Program-made: the position numbers and the translations under genes | Origin: Psychrobacter sp. | GTDB taxonomy: Bacteria; Pseudomonadota; Gammaproteobacteria; Pseudomonadales; Moraxellaceae | Length of the DNA: 14,009 nucleotides | Direction of reading: 5' to 3' | Assembly (NCBI GenBank): GCA_029264635.1 | Contig: JARIAA010000077.1 | Coordinates: 1-14,009, forward strand | Notes under the pieces: model-generated | Told to the model about the DNA's origin: nothing | The model's input: only the letters and a program-made list of their open reading frames with translations | Databases searched by the model: none | Part shown: one piece after another, positions 6,542 through 13,873 of the stretch | Numbering within the stretch: position 1 is the first letter of the stretch | Layout of the letters: the number at the start of each line of letters is the position of its first letter

Positions 6542-8203
6542 ATGCTATTATCTCACCGCGCCCGCTTACTTGAGCTTTGGCGTATCGCTGCAAACTACCG
6601 CATTGATACCCATTTTACTGTTGAAGAAGCGCCACAGTTGCAGCCTCTTGTACGTTTAATTCGCATGCATCCAGCTGCTTGGGGCAAAAAGCACCAGCCT
6701 AATGCCGTGAAATATGCTTTGGAGGATATGGGCACGCTGTTTTTAAAGCTCGGACAGCTACTCTCTACCCGCCGCGACTTAGTACCTCCTAATATTATTG
6801 AACAATTAATCCAATTGCAGGATAAGGTAAAACCCTTTGATCCTGATATTGCTATTGCCCAAATTCAAGATACGAAATACGGTCTTGGACAGTCCATTGA
6901 AACCTTGTTCGCCCGCTTTGATATCAAGCCGTTAGCCGCGGCCTCCATCGCTCAAGTACATACTGCTGCGTTGATGGATGGTCGTGAAGTCGTCGTAAAA
7001 GTGGTGCGTCCTGATATTCGCTCTACGATTGTTGCCGACTTTGAGCTACTGCGCGAGCTTGCCAATTGGGCCTCAGCTCGGATTGAGGCAGCGCGGGCGA
7101 TACGTATCGTTGATATTGTAGAAGACTATCGGCAGGTTATGCTAAACGAGCTGGATTTGACTTTGGAGGCAGACAATACGACCCAAATGCGTAATAACTT
7201 CTTGGGTTCTGCCCTGATGTATGTGCCCGAGGTCTATGACGCTGCCAAAAACGTCATCGTCATGGAGCGTATTCAAGGTGTCCCCATCTCGCAAGTTGAG
7301 GTTTTTGATAAGCTTGGTTATGACCGAGCGACACTCGCAGAAAAAGGCTTAACAATATTTTTTACCCAAGTTTTTCGAGATAACTTTTTTCATGCCGACA
7401 TGCATCCAGGTAATGTATTTGTAGAGACGCCACCTGTTAAAACGCTAGGCAATCAGACGCAAGTGGTGGATCTCGGTCATGAACCCCGTTATATCGGTCT
7501 TGATTGTGCCATTATGGGTACATTATCCAAAGATGATCAGCTGATCGTAGCGCGTATGCTGCTGACCGTGATGAATAATAACTTCACAGCTATGGTTGAT
7601 ATCGTGAGCCGTGCTGGCTGGATACCTCCAAATACGGATAAGCATGCCTTAATTCGTGATATGAAACGTACGGTTGGTCCGATGCTACAAAAGTCAATCA
7701 ATGAGATCGATTTTGCTGGCGTCTTGATGCAAATTTTAGATATTGCTCGTCGCCATCATATGAGTATCCCGCCTCAGCTCATGCTTCTGCTAAAAACATT
7801 GGTACACGTCGAGGGCCTTGGTCGTGATTTATATCCAGATTTAGACATTTGGTCGCTTGCTAAGCCTATCCTGAGCAGCTGGATTAAAGAGCAGCTGGAC
7901 CCTATGCGCAACTTCCAGCAGATACGCGCGCAGCTACCAGAGATTTTATTATCCAGTACGGATATCCCTAAATTACTGGATCAAGGTTTGCAAAGCCTAG
8001 CCTCACAAGGATCTCGTCAAGATAGCCAGTTGCGCGAGATCCAGCAGATACGCGCAGACATGCTCAATGATCGCCGCCGCGACTGGCTAGCACTAGCAGG
8101 ATTTGGGTTATGTATCGCTATCGCCACCCAAGTCGTTGGCTGGCTGTCACCTATTTTTTATATTTTAGCCATGTTGGCAGTCATTTGGCGCATCTTAGCT
8201 TAG
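6542..8203 (+). CDS. ubiB: UbiB, ABC1/ADCK-family atypical kinase-like protein for ubiquinone synthesis
   Basis: Membrane-anchored member of the ABC1/ADCK/UbiB protein kinase-like family, needed for ubiquinone synthesis and having ATPase rather than ordinary kinase activity. It has 553 residues (E. coli 546). Visible are the KxGQ motif (KLGQLLSTRRDL, 69-80), the alanine-rich loop LAAASIAQVH (131-140), a likely ATP-binding lysine in VVVKVVRPD (150-158), the catalytic loop HADMHPGNVF (284-293), and a metal-binding motif GLDCAIMGTL (319-328). The last is DCG in E. coli and DCA here. A short insert (about 296-314) precedes that motif. Two hydrophobic C-terminal segments (about 515-533 and 536-553) anchor it. 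No clear ribosome site precedes the ATG, and the 59-base gap from ubiJ suggests one transcript. Confidence 0.95.
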   Translation: MLLSHRARLLELWRIAANYRIDTHFTVEEAPQLQPLVRLIRMHPAAWGKKHQPNAVKYALEDMGTLFLKLGQLLSTRRDLVPPNIIEQLIQLQDKVKPFDPDIAIAQIQDTKYGLGQSIETLFARFDIKPLAAASIAQVHTAALMDGREVVVKVVRPDIRSTIVADFELLRELANWASARIEAARAIRIVDIVEDYRQVMLNELDLTLEADNTTQMRNNFLGSALMYVPEVYDAAKNVIVMERIQGVPISQVEVFDKLGYDRATLAEKGLTIFFTQVFRDNFFHADMHPGNVFVETPPVKTLGNQTQVVDLGHEPRYIGLDCAIMGTLSKDDQLIVARMLLTVMNNNFTAMVDIVSRAGWIPPNTDKHALIRDMKRTVGPMLQKSINEIDFAGVLMQILDIARRHHMSIPPQLMLLLKTLVHVEGLGRDLYPDLDIWSLAKPILSSWIKEQLDPMRNFQQIRAQLPEILLSSTDIPKLLDQGLQSLASQGSRQDSQLREIQQIRADMLNDRRRDWLALAGFGLCIAIATQVVGWLSPIFYILAMLAVIWRILA

Positions 8204-8254
8204 TTTCTCTTCGTGCGCTCAGCTGCTACTCTTCTCTATTAATAGGGGTTATTT

Positions 8255-9694
8255 ATGCCTGATACTCAAATTGATACTAATTTAAATACAACAGATCATA
8301 GCGCGGCTATTGCTAAGCTTCAGGTGGAGTTTGGCAAACAGCTGAGTGTGAATCTAAACGTACGTGAACAACATGGTCATACGATGACATGGCTTGCCAA
8401 TCAGCCACCAGATGCGGTATTAATTGCTCACGATAAACATGACGTTGCAAAAGCAGTAGCGATTTGTAATGAGTATCAGATGCCAGTGATCGCCTTTGGT
8501 ATTGGCTCCTCGCTTGAGGGTCAGCTAAATGCTCCTTATGGCGGACTTTGCATCGATATGCACGAGCTTGATGCTATTTTGCAAGTGAACAATGAAGATT
8601 TAACCGTTACCGTACAGCCTGGGGTCACACGCGAACAGCTAAACCATTATTTGCGCGATACGGGTTTGTTTTTTCCGATAGATCCAGGTGCCAATGCTAG
8701 TATTGGCGGTATGGTTGCAACCCGCGCCTCAGGGACTAACGCGGTACGCTATGGCACAATGAAAGATGTGGTACTTGCACTTGAAGTCGTCACGGCGACT
8801 GGAGAGATGGTACGCACAGGTACGCGCGCCAAAAAGTCTGCCGCAGGTTATGATTTGACCCGGCTCATGATAGGCTCAGAAGGGACTCTTGGCATTGTCA
8901 CTGAAATCACGCTCAAATTGTTTGGTATTAGTGAATGTATCGGCAGCGGACTTTGTCATTTTCCAACGATTGAAGACGCCTGCCAAGCTGTGATGCTTAC
9001 CATTCAGATGTGTTTGCCTATCGCGCGTATTGAACTGCTTGATGCACTGCAAGTGAAAGCCTGTAATCAATATGCCAATCTAGATTTGCTTGAAACGCCA
9101 ACCTTATTTGTTGAGTTTCATGGTACGGAAGCCAGCGTACGTGAACAAGCCCAAACCTTTAATGATATTATTGAAGAATTTAGTGGTACTGACTTTGTTT
9201 GGGATACCAATGAAGCTGAGCGCAAACGTCTTTGGCAGGCTCGTCACAATGCTTATCATGCCAGCTCAGCCCTACGCCCAGAAGCAAAAGCACTGTCTAC
9301 TGATGCCTGCGTGCCGATTTCACGCTTAGCAGAATGCGTCAGCGCCACTGCAAAAGATATTGAAGCCTCTGGCATGATAGGCCCTATTGTCGGTCATGTT
9401 GGCGATGGCAATTTTCATGTGTTGTTGCTTGTAGATACTGATAATCCAGAAGAGATAGCAACCGCTGACGGTATTATCGAACGCCTAGCTATGCGCGCGA
9501 TTGAGATGGATGGTACTTGTACGGGTGAGCATGGTATTGGTCAGGGTAAACAAAAATTTATGGACCAGGAGCATGGCAACGCTATACCGATGATGCAGGC
9601 CATAAAACTCGCCCTTGATCCTCAGAATATCTTAAACCCTGGTAAGATATGGCCTCAGCCTTTAGTGATCAAGACACAAAAAGCAGAAGCATAA
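8255..9694 (+). CDS. FAD-linked oxidase, D-lactate dehydrogenase (LDHD/GlcD) type
   Basis: Flavoprotein of the vanillyl-alcohol oxidase superfamily (FAD_binding_4 followed by FAD-oxidase C-terminal domain), 479 residues. The FAD domain (about 50-225) carries FGIGSSLEGQ (81-90), FPIDPGANASIGGM (140-153), GTMKDVVLALEVV (167-179) and IGSEGTLGIVTE (206-217). The C-terminal domain has GHVGDGNFHVLL (380-391), typical metal and substrate residues, and TCTGEHGIGQGK (421-432). The pattern fits the D-lactate dehydrogenase (cytochrome) group; glycolate oxidase GlcD and D-2-hydroxyglutarate dehydrogenase are related alternatives. No signal peptide or membrane segment is seen. AGGGG lies about six bases before the ATG. 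It follows ubiB by 51 bases and ends the run. Electron transfer to quinone or cytochrome is inferred from the family, and the substrate is not proven by sequence. Confidence 0.88.
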   Translation: MPDTQIDTNLNTTDHSAAIAKLQVEFGKQLSVNLNVREQHGHTMTWLANQPPDAVLIAHDKHDVAKAVAICNEYQMPVIAFGIGSSLEGQLNAPYGGLCIDMHELDAILQVNNEDLTVTVQPGVTREQLNHYLRDTGLFFPIDPGANASIGGMVATRASGTNAVRYGTMKDVVLALEVVTATGEMVRTGTRAKKSAAGYDLTRLMIGSEGTLGIVTEITLKLFGISECIGSGLCHFPTIEDACQAVMLTIQMCLPIARIELLDALQVKACNQYANLDLLETPTLFVEFHGTEASVREQAQTFNDIIEEFSGTDFVWDTNEAERKRLWQARHNAYHASSALRPEAKALSTDACVPISRLAECVSATAKDIEASGMIGPIVGHVGDGNFHVLLLVDTDNPEEIATADGIIERLAMRAIEMDGTCTGEHGIGQGKQKFMDQEHGNAIPMMQAIKLALDPQNILNPGKIWPQPLVIKTQKAEA

Positions 9695-9705
9695 ATACAG
9701 ACGTA

Positions 9706-9747
9706 AAAAATACACCTACTTTCCATTCATAAAGTAGGTGTATTTTT
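9706..9747. terminator. Bidirectional intrinsic terminator
   Basis: Perfect 17-bp arms AAAAATACACCTACTTT (9706-9722) and complement (9731-9747) flank an eight-base loop. The stem begins with A-run and ends with T-run on both strands. It sits in the 78-base gap between two convergent genes, so it can end both the ubi/oxidase run and ruvB. Confidence 0.92.
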
Positions 9748-9772
9748 AATGACGTAAGTTCATTTAACGTTA

Positions 9773-10765
9773 TTAAATCTGATCAATTGCCATCTGCGTT
9801 AGTACGCGCCCACGCGCGGTACGTAATACATAGCCTTGCTGAATCAAGTACGGCTCAATCACATCCTCAAGCGTAGCGCGATCTTCAGCCATGGCTGCCG
9901 CTATCGCCTCAACGCCAGCTGGACCCCCATCAAAACGCTCATGCAAAATCTCGATATAACGCCGATCTAAATGATCAAGGCCACGTCGATCGACCGCGAG
10001 CATATCAAGGGCACTGGCTGCAATCCCCCCATTGATACTACCATCCCCTTTCACCTCGGCATAATCACGTACACGGCGTAGTAAACTGTTCGCAATTCTT
10101 GGTGTACCACGAGCACGGCGAGCAATCTCAATCGCACCCTCTTCAGTCATTGGCACGCGCATCAGACGCGCCGCACGGCTGACAATGGTCGTTAAATCAG
10201 CGATATTGTAAAACTCAAGACGCTGGACAATACCAAAGCGATCTCGCAATGGCGAGGTCAATAGTCCTGCGCGCGTGGTGGCAGCAACCAACGTAAATGG
10301 TGGCAAATCAAGCTTGATAGAGCGCGCTGCTGGCCCCTCACCGATCATAATATCCAACTGAAAATCTTCCATGGCTGGATACAGTATCTCTTCAATGACC
10401 GAGCTTAAACGATGAATCTCATCGATAAATAGCACATCACCTGCCTCTAAATTGGTTAGCATGGCAGCCAAATCGCCTGGGCGCTCAAGTACTGGCCCTG
10501 AGGTCGAGCGCAGATTACCCCCCATCTCACGAGCTATGATATTAGCAAGGGTAGTCTTACCTAAGCCTGGTGGACCAAAAATCAATGTATGATCTAGCGC
10601 CTCATCACGAGCGCGCGCGGCGCCAATAAAGACTTCCATCTGCTCACGCACAACGGGCTGACCAATATACTCAGACAGTAAAGCGGGACGAATGTTACTA
10701 TCTGGAGCATCGCCTGCGCCTTCTAGCGGATTAATTAAGCGGTCTTGCATCATAGGGATTATCAT
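9773..10765 (-). CDS. ruvB: RuvB, Holliday junction branch-migration ATPase
   Basis: AAA+ motor that forms hexamers and, with RuvA, drives branch migration of Holliday junctions in recombinational repair. The 330 residues match E. coli RuvB (336) over nearly the whole length. Visible are Walker A GPPGLGKTT (64-72), Walker B LFIDEIHRL (112-120), LYPAMEDFQLDIMIGEGP (128-145), sensor AATTRAG (161-167), the SPLRDRFG stretch with the arginine finger (171-178), the GTPRIAN sensor-2 motif (220-226), and the C-terminal winged helix (about 260-330) with EPYLIQQGYVLRTARGR. The chosen ATG at 10765 has no clear ribosome site; ATGs at 10753 and 10750 are equally possible. ruvA lies upstream across a 171-base gap containing a hairpin, so the two may be partly uncoupled. 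ruvC is not in the window. Confidence 0.97.
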   Translation of the reverse strand: MIIPMMQDRLINPLEGAGDAPDSNIRPALLSEYIGQPVVREQMEVFIGAARARDEALDHTLIFGPPGLGKTTLANIIAREMGGNLRSTSGPVLERPGDLAAMLTNLEAGDVLFIDEIHRLSSVIEEILYPAMEDFQLDIMIGEGPAARSIKLDLPPFTLVAATTRAGLLTSPLRDRFGIVQRLEFYNIADLTTIVSRAARLMRVPMTEEGAIEIARRARGTPRIANSLLRRVRDYAEVKGDGSINGGIAASALDMLAVDRRGLDHLDRRYIEILHERFDGGPAGVEAIAAAMAEDRATLEDVIEPYLIQQGYVLRTARGRVLTQMAIDQI

Positions 10766-10843
10766 TTTATAAAGAGAATAAATAACGCGAAACTAACACA
10801 CAGCATAACCAAAGCTTACGCATAAGTCATGTAAAACGTTAAA

Positions 10844-10854
10844 AACTGACAGTT
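10844..10854. promoter_or_regulatory. Short palindrome AACTG-A-CAGTT upstream of ruvB
   Basis: An 11-base dyad lies about 80-90 bases before the ruvB start. Its CTG/CAG halves recall the E. coli LexA box, but the real spacing there is ten bases between CTG and CAG, and here it is one. An SOS role is therefore not supported; it may be chance. Confidence 0.15.
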
Positions 10855-10863
10855 AAAATAGAA

Positions 10864-10888
10864 ATAAGCGACAACCAGTGTCGCTTAT
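10864..10888 (-). terminator. Hairpin between ruvA and ruvB, possible attenuating terminator
   Basis: A perfect 10-bp stem, ATAAGCGACA (10864-10873) and TGTCGCTTAT (10879-10888), surrounds a five-base loop, about 50 bases after the ruvA stop. On the minus strand the stem runs into a broken U-tract (TTCTATTTT), so termination may be incomplete. On the plus strand a T-run begins eight bases later, too far for a standard terminator. Confidence 0.5.
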
Positions 10889-10936
10889 CTAAGAGTTTTT
10901 TTAGATTACTTACCCTAGCAGGCCTAACAAGTTAAC

Positions 10937-11560
10937 TTAAAAACCAGACAATTGCTGTAAGGTCGCCTTCAATAAACCTTGCGTATCAGCGAAAATATTA
11001 CCGTTACTTTTTGCCGCTTTAATTGCCTGCTGCGCTTCTCTTTCTTTATAACCCAAGCTGATTAATGCGCCTTCTACCTCAGCTATGATACTACCTTCAT
11101 GAGTGACAACGACTGGCTGGAGAACAAATTCTAAACTGCTGTTGTCAACTTCGATATTTTTGAGTTTGTCTTTAAGCTCAATGAGTAAACGCTGTGCAGT
11201 TTTTTTGCCGATGCCTGGTATCCGAGTCAATGCTACTTCCGAATCCTGCTCGACATGCATCTTAAGCTCAGCCGCTGACATCGCAGAAAGCATAGCGAGC
11301 GCCATTTTAGCCCCCACGCCATTAATTTTAATCAACTGACGAAAGACATCACGCTCTTTGCGATCAATAAAACCATATAGCAGCTGAGCATCTTCACGCA
11401 CATGAAAGTGCGTCCAGATACTAGCTTGCTGCTCTAGCTGTAATTGACAAAATGATGGCAATGGTAGCTCAACGTCATAACCCACACCTGAAGCTGTCAT
11501 GATACAGGCTGTTGGCGCCATTAAATATCGTACTTGTCCAGTAATTAGTCCAATCATCAT
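10937..11560 (-). CDS. ruvA: RuvA, Holliday junction DNA-binding protein
   Basis: Tetrameric protein that binds the four-way Holliday junction and loads RuvB hexamers onto it. The 207-residue protein (E. coli 203) has the N-terminal OB-fold (about 1-65, MIGLITGQV and GVGYDVELP, VREDAQLLYGF), two helix-hairpin-helix motifs (LIKINGVGAKMALAML, 76-91, and LTRIPGIGKKTAQRLL, 110-125), and a C-terminal RuvB-contacting domain (about 155-207) with ALISLGYKEREAQQAI. The family normally starts MIG, so the second ATG (11557) may be the true start; AGGTG lies six bases before the first and nine before the second. fba is 115 bases upstream without a visible terminator, so read-through from fba is possible. 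Confidence 0.96.
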   Translation of the reverse strand: MMIGLITGQVRYLMAPTACIMTASGVGYDVELPLPSFCQLQLEQQASIWTHFHVREDAQLLYGFIDRKERDVFRQLIKINGVGAKMALAMLSAMSAAELKMHVEQDSEVALTRIPGIGKKTAQRLLIELKDKLKNIEVDNSSLEFVLQPVVVTHEGSIIAEVEGALISLGYKEREAQQAIKAAKSNGNIFADTQGLLKATLQQLSGF

Positions 11561-11675
11561 CCATCACCTGTCGTCAATCATCAAGTAAGCAATTTTCGCT
11601 CAAAAGACATTGGCTGGAACCCTATGACCAATATCCTCTTAACGAATCCCAAATCAAGCCTTTTAGTAAACCAGC

Positions 11676-12713
11676 TTACTGATAAAAATCAACCATACCT
11701 TCAAGACTAATCGGACGAATCTTATGCGCTTGACCAGCAGAACCAAAGGCTTCAAAGCGGTTGCTACAGATATCTGACATCGCGGCCATAGACGCTTTAA
11801 AATATTTACGGGGATCAAATTCGCGCGGATTTTCCGCAAGGAATTTACGGATTGCGCCAGTTGATGCCAAGCGTAAATCAGTATCGATATTTACCTTACG
11901 GACACCATGCTTAATCGCCTCAACGATTTGCTCAACTGGGACACCATAAGTCTCACCAATATCACCACCATTTTCATTAATGATTTTGAGCCATTCTTGC
12001 GGTACAGATGACGAACCATGCATGACCAGATGCGTATTAGGAATACGCGCGTGGATCTCTTTTACCCGCTCAATCGATAAAATATCGCCCGTCGGTGGAC
12101 GCGTAAACTTATAAGCACCGTGGCTAGTACCGATTGCAATCGCGAGCGCATCGACATTGGTATCTTTTACAAATTGTTCAGCTTCATCAGCACTAGTTAA
12201 GAGCTGCTCATGATCAAGCATACCTTCAGCGCCCGAGCCGTCTTCTTCCCCTGCCATACCCGTCTCAAGGCTACCCAAACAGCCAATCTCACCTTCTACC
12301 GAAACCCCGCACGCATGTGCCATTTTTAATACTTCACGGGTAACGCTGGCATTATAATCATAATCCATTGGGGTTTTGCCGTCCTCACCAAGTGAGCCAT
12401 CCATCATGACCGAAGAAAAGCCAAGCTGAATTGAGCGCTGGCAAATAGCGGGTGACATACCATGATCTTGGTGCATCACTACTGGAATATGGGGCCACTC
12501 TTCAATGGCAGCAATGATCAAATGCCGTAAAAACGCCGACCCTGCATAACTGCGTGCTCCTGCACTGGCTTGTACAATAACGGGTGAATCACAAGCATCC
12601 GCATCCATCATAATTGCTCGCATCTGCTCTAAATTGTTGACATTAAAGGCAGGAACACCATAGTGATGTTCAGCAGCATGGTCTAACAGTTGACGTAAGG
12701 AGATTAAAGCCAT
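11676..12713 (-). CDS. fba: Class II fructose-1,6-bisphosphate aldolase
   Basis: Zinc-dependent aldolase of glycolysis and gluconeogenesis, cleaving fructose-1,6-bisphosphate to dihydroxyacetone phosphate and glyceraldehyde-3-phosphate in the cytoplasm. The 345 residues fit the group sometimes called the Calvin-cycle subtype, not the E. coli FbaA subtype. Visible are VPAFNVNNLEQ (20-30), the zinc-site motif VVMHQDHG (78-85), SVMMDGS (101-107), VEGEIGCLGSLE (139-150), GTSHGAYKF (195-203) with a zinc histidine, VMHGSSSVP (230-238), and VRKVNIDTDLRLA (271-283), which binds the substrate phosphate. The ATG at 12713 is preceded by AGAGAG at about six bases. A 482-base leader region with promoter candidates precedes it. 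The subtype name does not imply carbon fixation here, since no Calvin gene is present. Confidence 0.96.
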   Translation of the reverse strand: MALISLRQLLDHAAEHHYGVPAFNVNNLEQMRAIMMDADACDSPVIVQASAGARSYAGSAFLRHLIIAAIEEWPHIPVVMHQDHGMSPAICQRSIQLGFSSVMMDGSLGEDGKTPMDYDYNASVTREVLKMAHACGVSVEGEIGCLGSLETGMAGEEDGSGAEGMLDHEQLLTSADEAEQFVKDTNVDALAIAIGTSHGAYKFTRPPTGDILSIERVKEIHARIPNTHLVMHGSSSVPQEWLKIINENGGDIGETYGVPVEQIVEAIKHGVRKVNIDTDLRLASTGAIRKFLAENPREFDPRKYFKASMAAMSDICSNRFEAFGSAGQAHKIRPISLEGMVDFYQ

Positions 12714-12766
12714 AAAACGCTCTCTGATTGGTATTTAAAACTAATATAATAAAAACTTTTGAAAAC

Positions 12767-12796
12767 ATTGTACCGTTGATGATACCTGCCCTTCAA
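12767..12796 (-). promoter_or_regulatory. Promoter candidate for fba, proximal
   Basis: On the minus strand TTGAAG (12796-12791) and TACAAT (12772-12767) are separated by 18 bases. The leader to the fba ATG would be about 47 bases. It overlaps the transcript of the distal candidate; both could be used. Confidence 0.4.
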
Positions 12797-12812
12797 AAAA
12801 TATAACGGGGTA

Positions 12813-12821
12813 ATTATAGCA
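12813..12821 (-). promoter_or_regulatory. Extended -10 promoter candidate for fba, distal
   Basis: On the minus strand this reads TGC-TATAAT, a perfect extended -10. The -35 window (TACGAG) is poor, which extended -10 promoters tolerate. The leader to the fba ATG would be about 93 bases. Confidence 0.45.
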
Positions 12822-12940
12822 AATTTTCTACCCCCCTCGTAGCAGTTACCTGAGTATTTATCTGTCTGGCAGGTTTTATAAGCTGTTCACAGTCAAGTGA
12901 GGTGAATGACTCATATCTTATAGCACCACAAACGCACAAA

Positions 12941-12962
12941 AGCCTTGGCAATCACCAAGGCT
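12941..12962 (-). terminator. Hairpin with short U-run upstream of fba
   Basis: Perfect 8-bp GC-rich stem AGCCTTGG (12941-12948) and CCAAGGCT (12955-12962), six-base loop. On the minus strand it is followed by TTTGTG, so a modest intrinsic terminator is likely. It would stop transcripts from the lipoprotein or pgk before the fba promoter. Confidence 0.55.
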
Positions 12963-13002
12963 CTTCGATATTTTAGGAACTATAAATCCAGCAGTCGCTT
13001 TT

Positions 13003-13054
13003 TTATTAAATAAAATAGTTGTTATTAAATAAAATGGATACACTATTTAATAAC
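13003..13054. repeat. AT-rich direct and inverted repeat cluster
   Basis: TTATTAAATAAAAT occurs twice (13003-13016 and 13022-13035), 19 bases apart. GTTATTAAATA (13021-13031) and its exact complement (13044-13054) form an 11-bp inverted repeat around 12 bases. It may be a binding site for an AT-preferring regulator, or a by-product of local slippage. It lies between two terminator-like hairpins, about 310 bases before the fba start. Confidence 0.4.
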
Positions 13055-13120
13055 GCAAAGATGGTCTAAATTTTTCTAACTTGCTGTATCTACGCCGACA
13101 GAGGCTGCGCAACTAACATT

Positions 13121-13140
13121 AAAAAACTGAGCATCCCAGT
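13121..13140 (-). terminator. Likely intrinsic terminator of the lipoprotein gene
   Basis: On the minus strand ACTGGG-ATG-CTCAGT forms a six-pair stem (one G-U) with a three-base loop, followed directly by five T (13125-13121). It begins about 55 bases after the lipoprotein stop codon. The stem is short, so termination may be partial. Confidence 0.5.
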
Positions 13141-13195
13141 CCCGCTGTATTTTTTTCATATTGGACTGACTATAAGATCAATAAAAGCGGAAGAC

Positions 13196-13582
13196 TTAGT
13201 ACTGCTGCTCTGCTTCTACTGCATTTTCACTGGCTTTATCGGAGACGGTCGCTGCACCATCGGCAACTGCTCCAGCAGTATTAGCAACGGCTTCATTTGC
13301 GCCGACCACAACCGCTTCACCCGTGTTTTCTAGTGCGTCTGCCGCAGCAGCACCAGCCGTCTCAGCACCCTCAGCAATTTCAGTACCAGCGTTTTGAGCG
13401 GCAGCTTCAGCTTCTTGAGCAGCAGCTTCTGTTTCAGCAGCAGCGGCTTCAGCGTTGGCAGCAATATCATCACCAGCAGAATCAACAGCAGCTTCGGTTT
13501 GGTCTTGAGTTTGCTGGCTACATGCAGTGACTGCAAAAGTACCAGCAAGTAAGCTGGCAAGTAATAAATGACGTTTTAACAT
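13196..13582 (-). CDS. Small alanine-rich lipoprotein, function unknown
   Basis: A 128-residue predicted lipoprotein. The signal sequence MLKRHLLLASLLAGTFAV is followed by lipobox VTAC, with the lipidated cysteine at residue 21 and serine at +2, which predicts outer-membrane sorting by the general Lol rule. The mature part is low complexity: about 35% alanine with many E, D, N, Q, T and G, no further cysteine and only one lysine. It is arranged in alternating A-rich and acidic blocks that suggest a long helix or a flexible chain. It lacks the C-terminal lysine of Lpp. The ATG at 13582 follows AGAGG at six bases; an upstream in-frame ATG at 13675 would add 31 residues with no ribosome site and would hide the signal peptide. 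It lies between pgk and fba on the same strand with its own promoter and terminator candidates. I do not recognise a named family. Confidence 0.82.
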   Translation of the reverse strand: MLKRHLLLASLLAGTFAVTACSQQTQDQTEAAVDSAGDDIAANAEAAAAETEAAAQEAEAAAQNAGTEIAEGAETAGAAAADALENTGEAVVVGANEAVANTAGAVADGAATVSDKASENAVEAEQQY

Positions 13583-13873
13583 AATAAACCTCTTGTAAAT
13601 AATGCATGTCAAAATACATGGTTGCGCTATTTTATAGATAGCAAATAAGACATGCAATAACATTTTTCTGCACATGAAAAATAATAATGGCTTAACAATA
13701 GAAATTAACTACTAACTTTATATATCTATGTAGTATATAACTGTGTAGATAGAATATCTCATAGTACGTCGAAGCCTACCTTGAATAATAAATGCAAGTT
13801 GTATGCCTAATGTTAAAAATAGCGTTACTTATATTGGCAATCACTGACTTTTTCGTAATTTTTTATCTTATCA
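13583..13873. other. Spacer between the lipoprotein gene and pgk
   Basis: This 291-base AT-rich spacer holds the lipoprotein promoter and dyad at its left. A small TATCTA/TAGATA inverted repeat lies at 13723-13751. No clear terminator follows the pgk stop codon, and no coding sequence is visible. Confidence 0.45.
13629..13657 (-). promoter_or_regulatory. Promoter candidate for the lipoprotein gene, flanked by a dyad
   Basis: On the minus strand TTGCAT (13657-13652) and TAAAAT (13634-13629) are exactly 17 bases apart. An inverted repeat TGCATGTC (13603-13610) and GACATGCA (13649-13656) brackets the promoter, its distal arm overlapping the -35 box. The leader would be about 40 bases. The dyad is a candidate operator; no regulator is identified. 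Confidence 0.5.

Larger units (their letters stand above)
12714..13195. other. Gene-free spacer between fba and the lipoprotein gene
   Basis: No coding sequence is evident in this 482-base spacer. From the lipoprotein side it holds a terminator-like hairpin (13121-13140), an AT-rich repeat cluster (13003-13054), a second hairpin (12941-12962), and two fba promoter candidates. The stretch 12840-12940 shows nothing I can name. The length is unusual beside the other gaps in the window. Confidence 0.6.

Noticed and set aside
11561..11675. Search for a terminator or promoter between fba and ruvA
   Set aside because: Only a five-base ATTGG/CCAAT dyad and weak promoter-like hexamers are present, not enough to call a site.
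13297..13530. Glutamine-rich plus-strand open frame
   Set aside because: It is the antisense reading of alanine codons (GCT/GCA give AGC/TGC and related CAG frames) in the lipoprotein gene. The low complexity comes from that gene.
13583..13675. Longer start for the alanine-rich lipoprotein
   Set aside because: It would add 31 residues ahead of a classic lipoprotein signal and lacks a ribosome site, and this stretch carries the promoter candidate. AGAGG supports the ATG at 13582.
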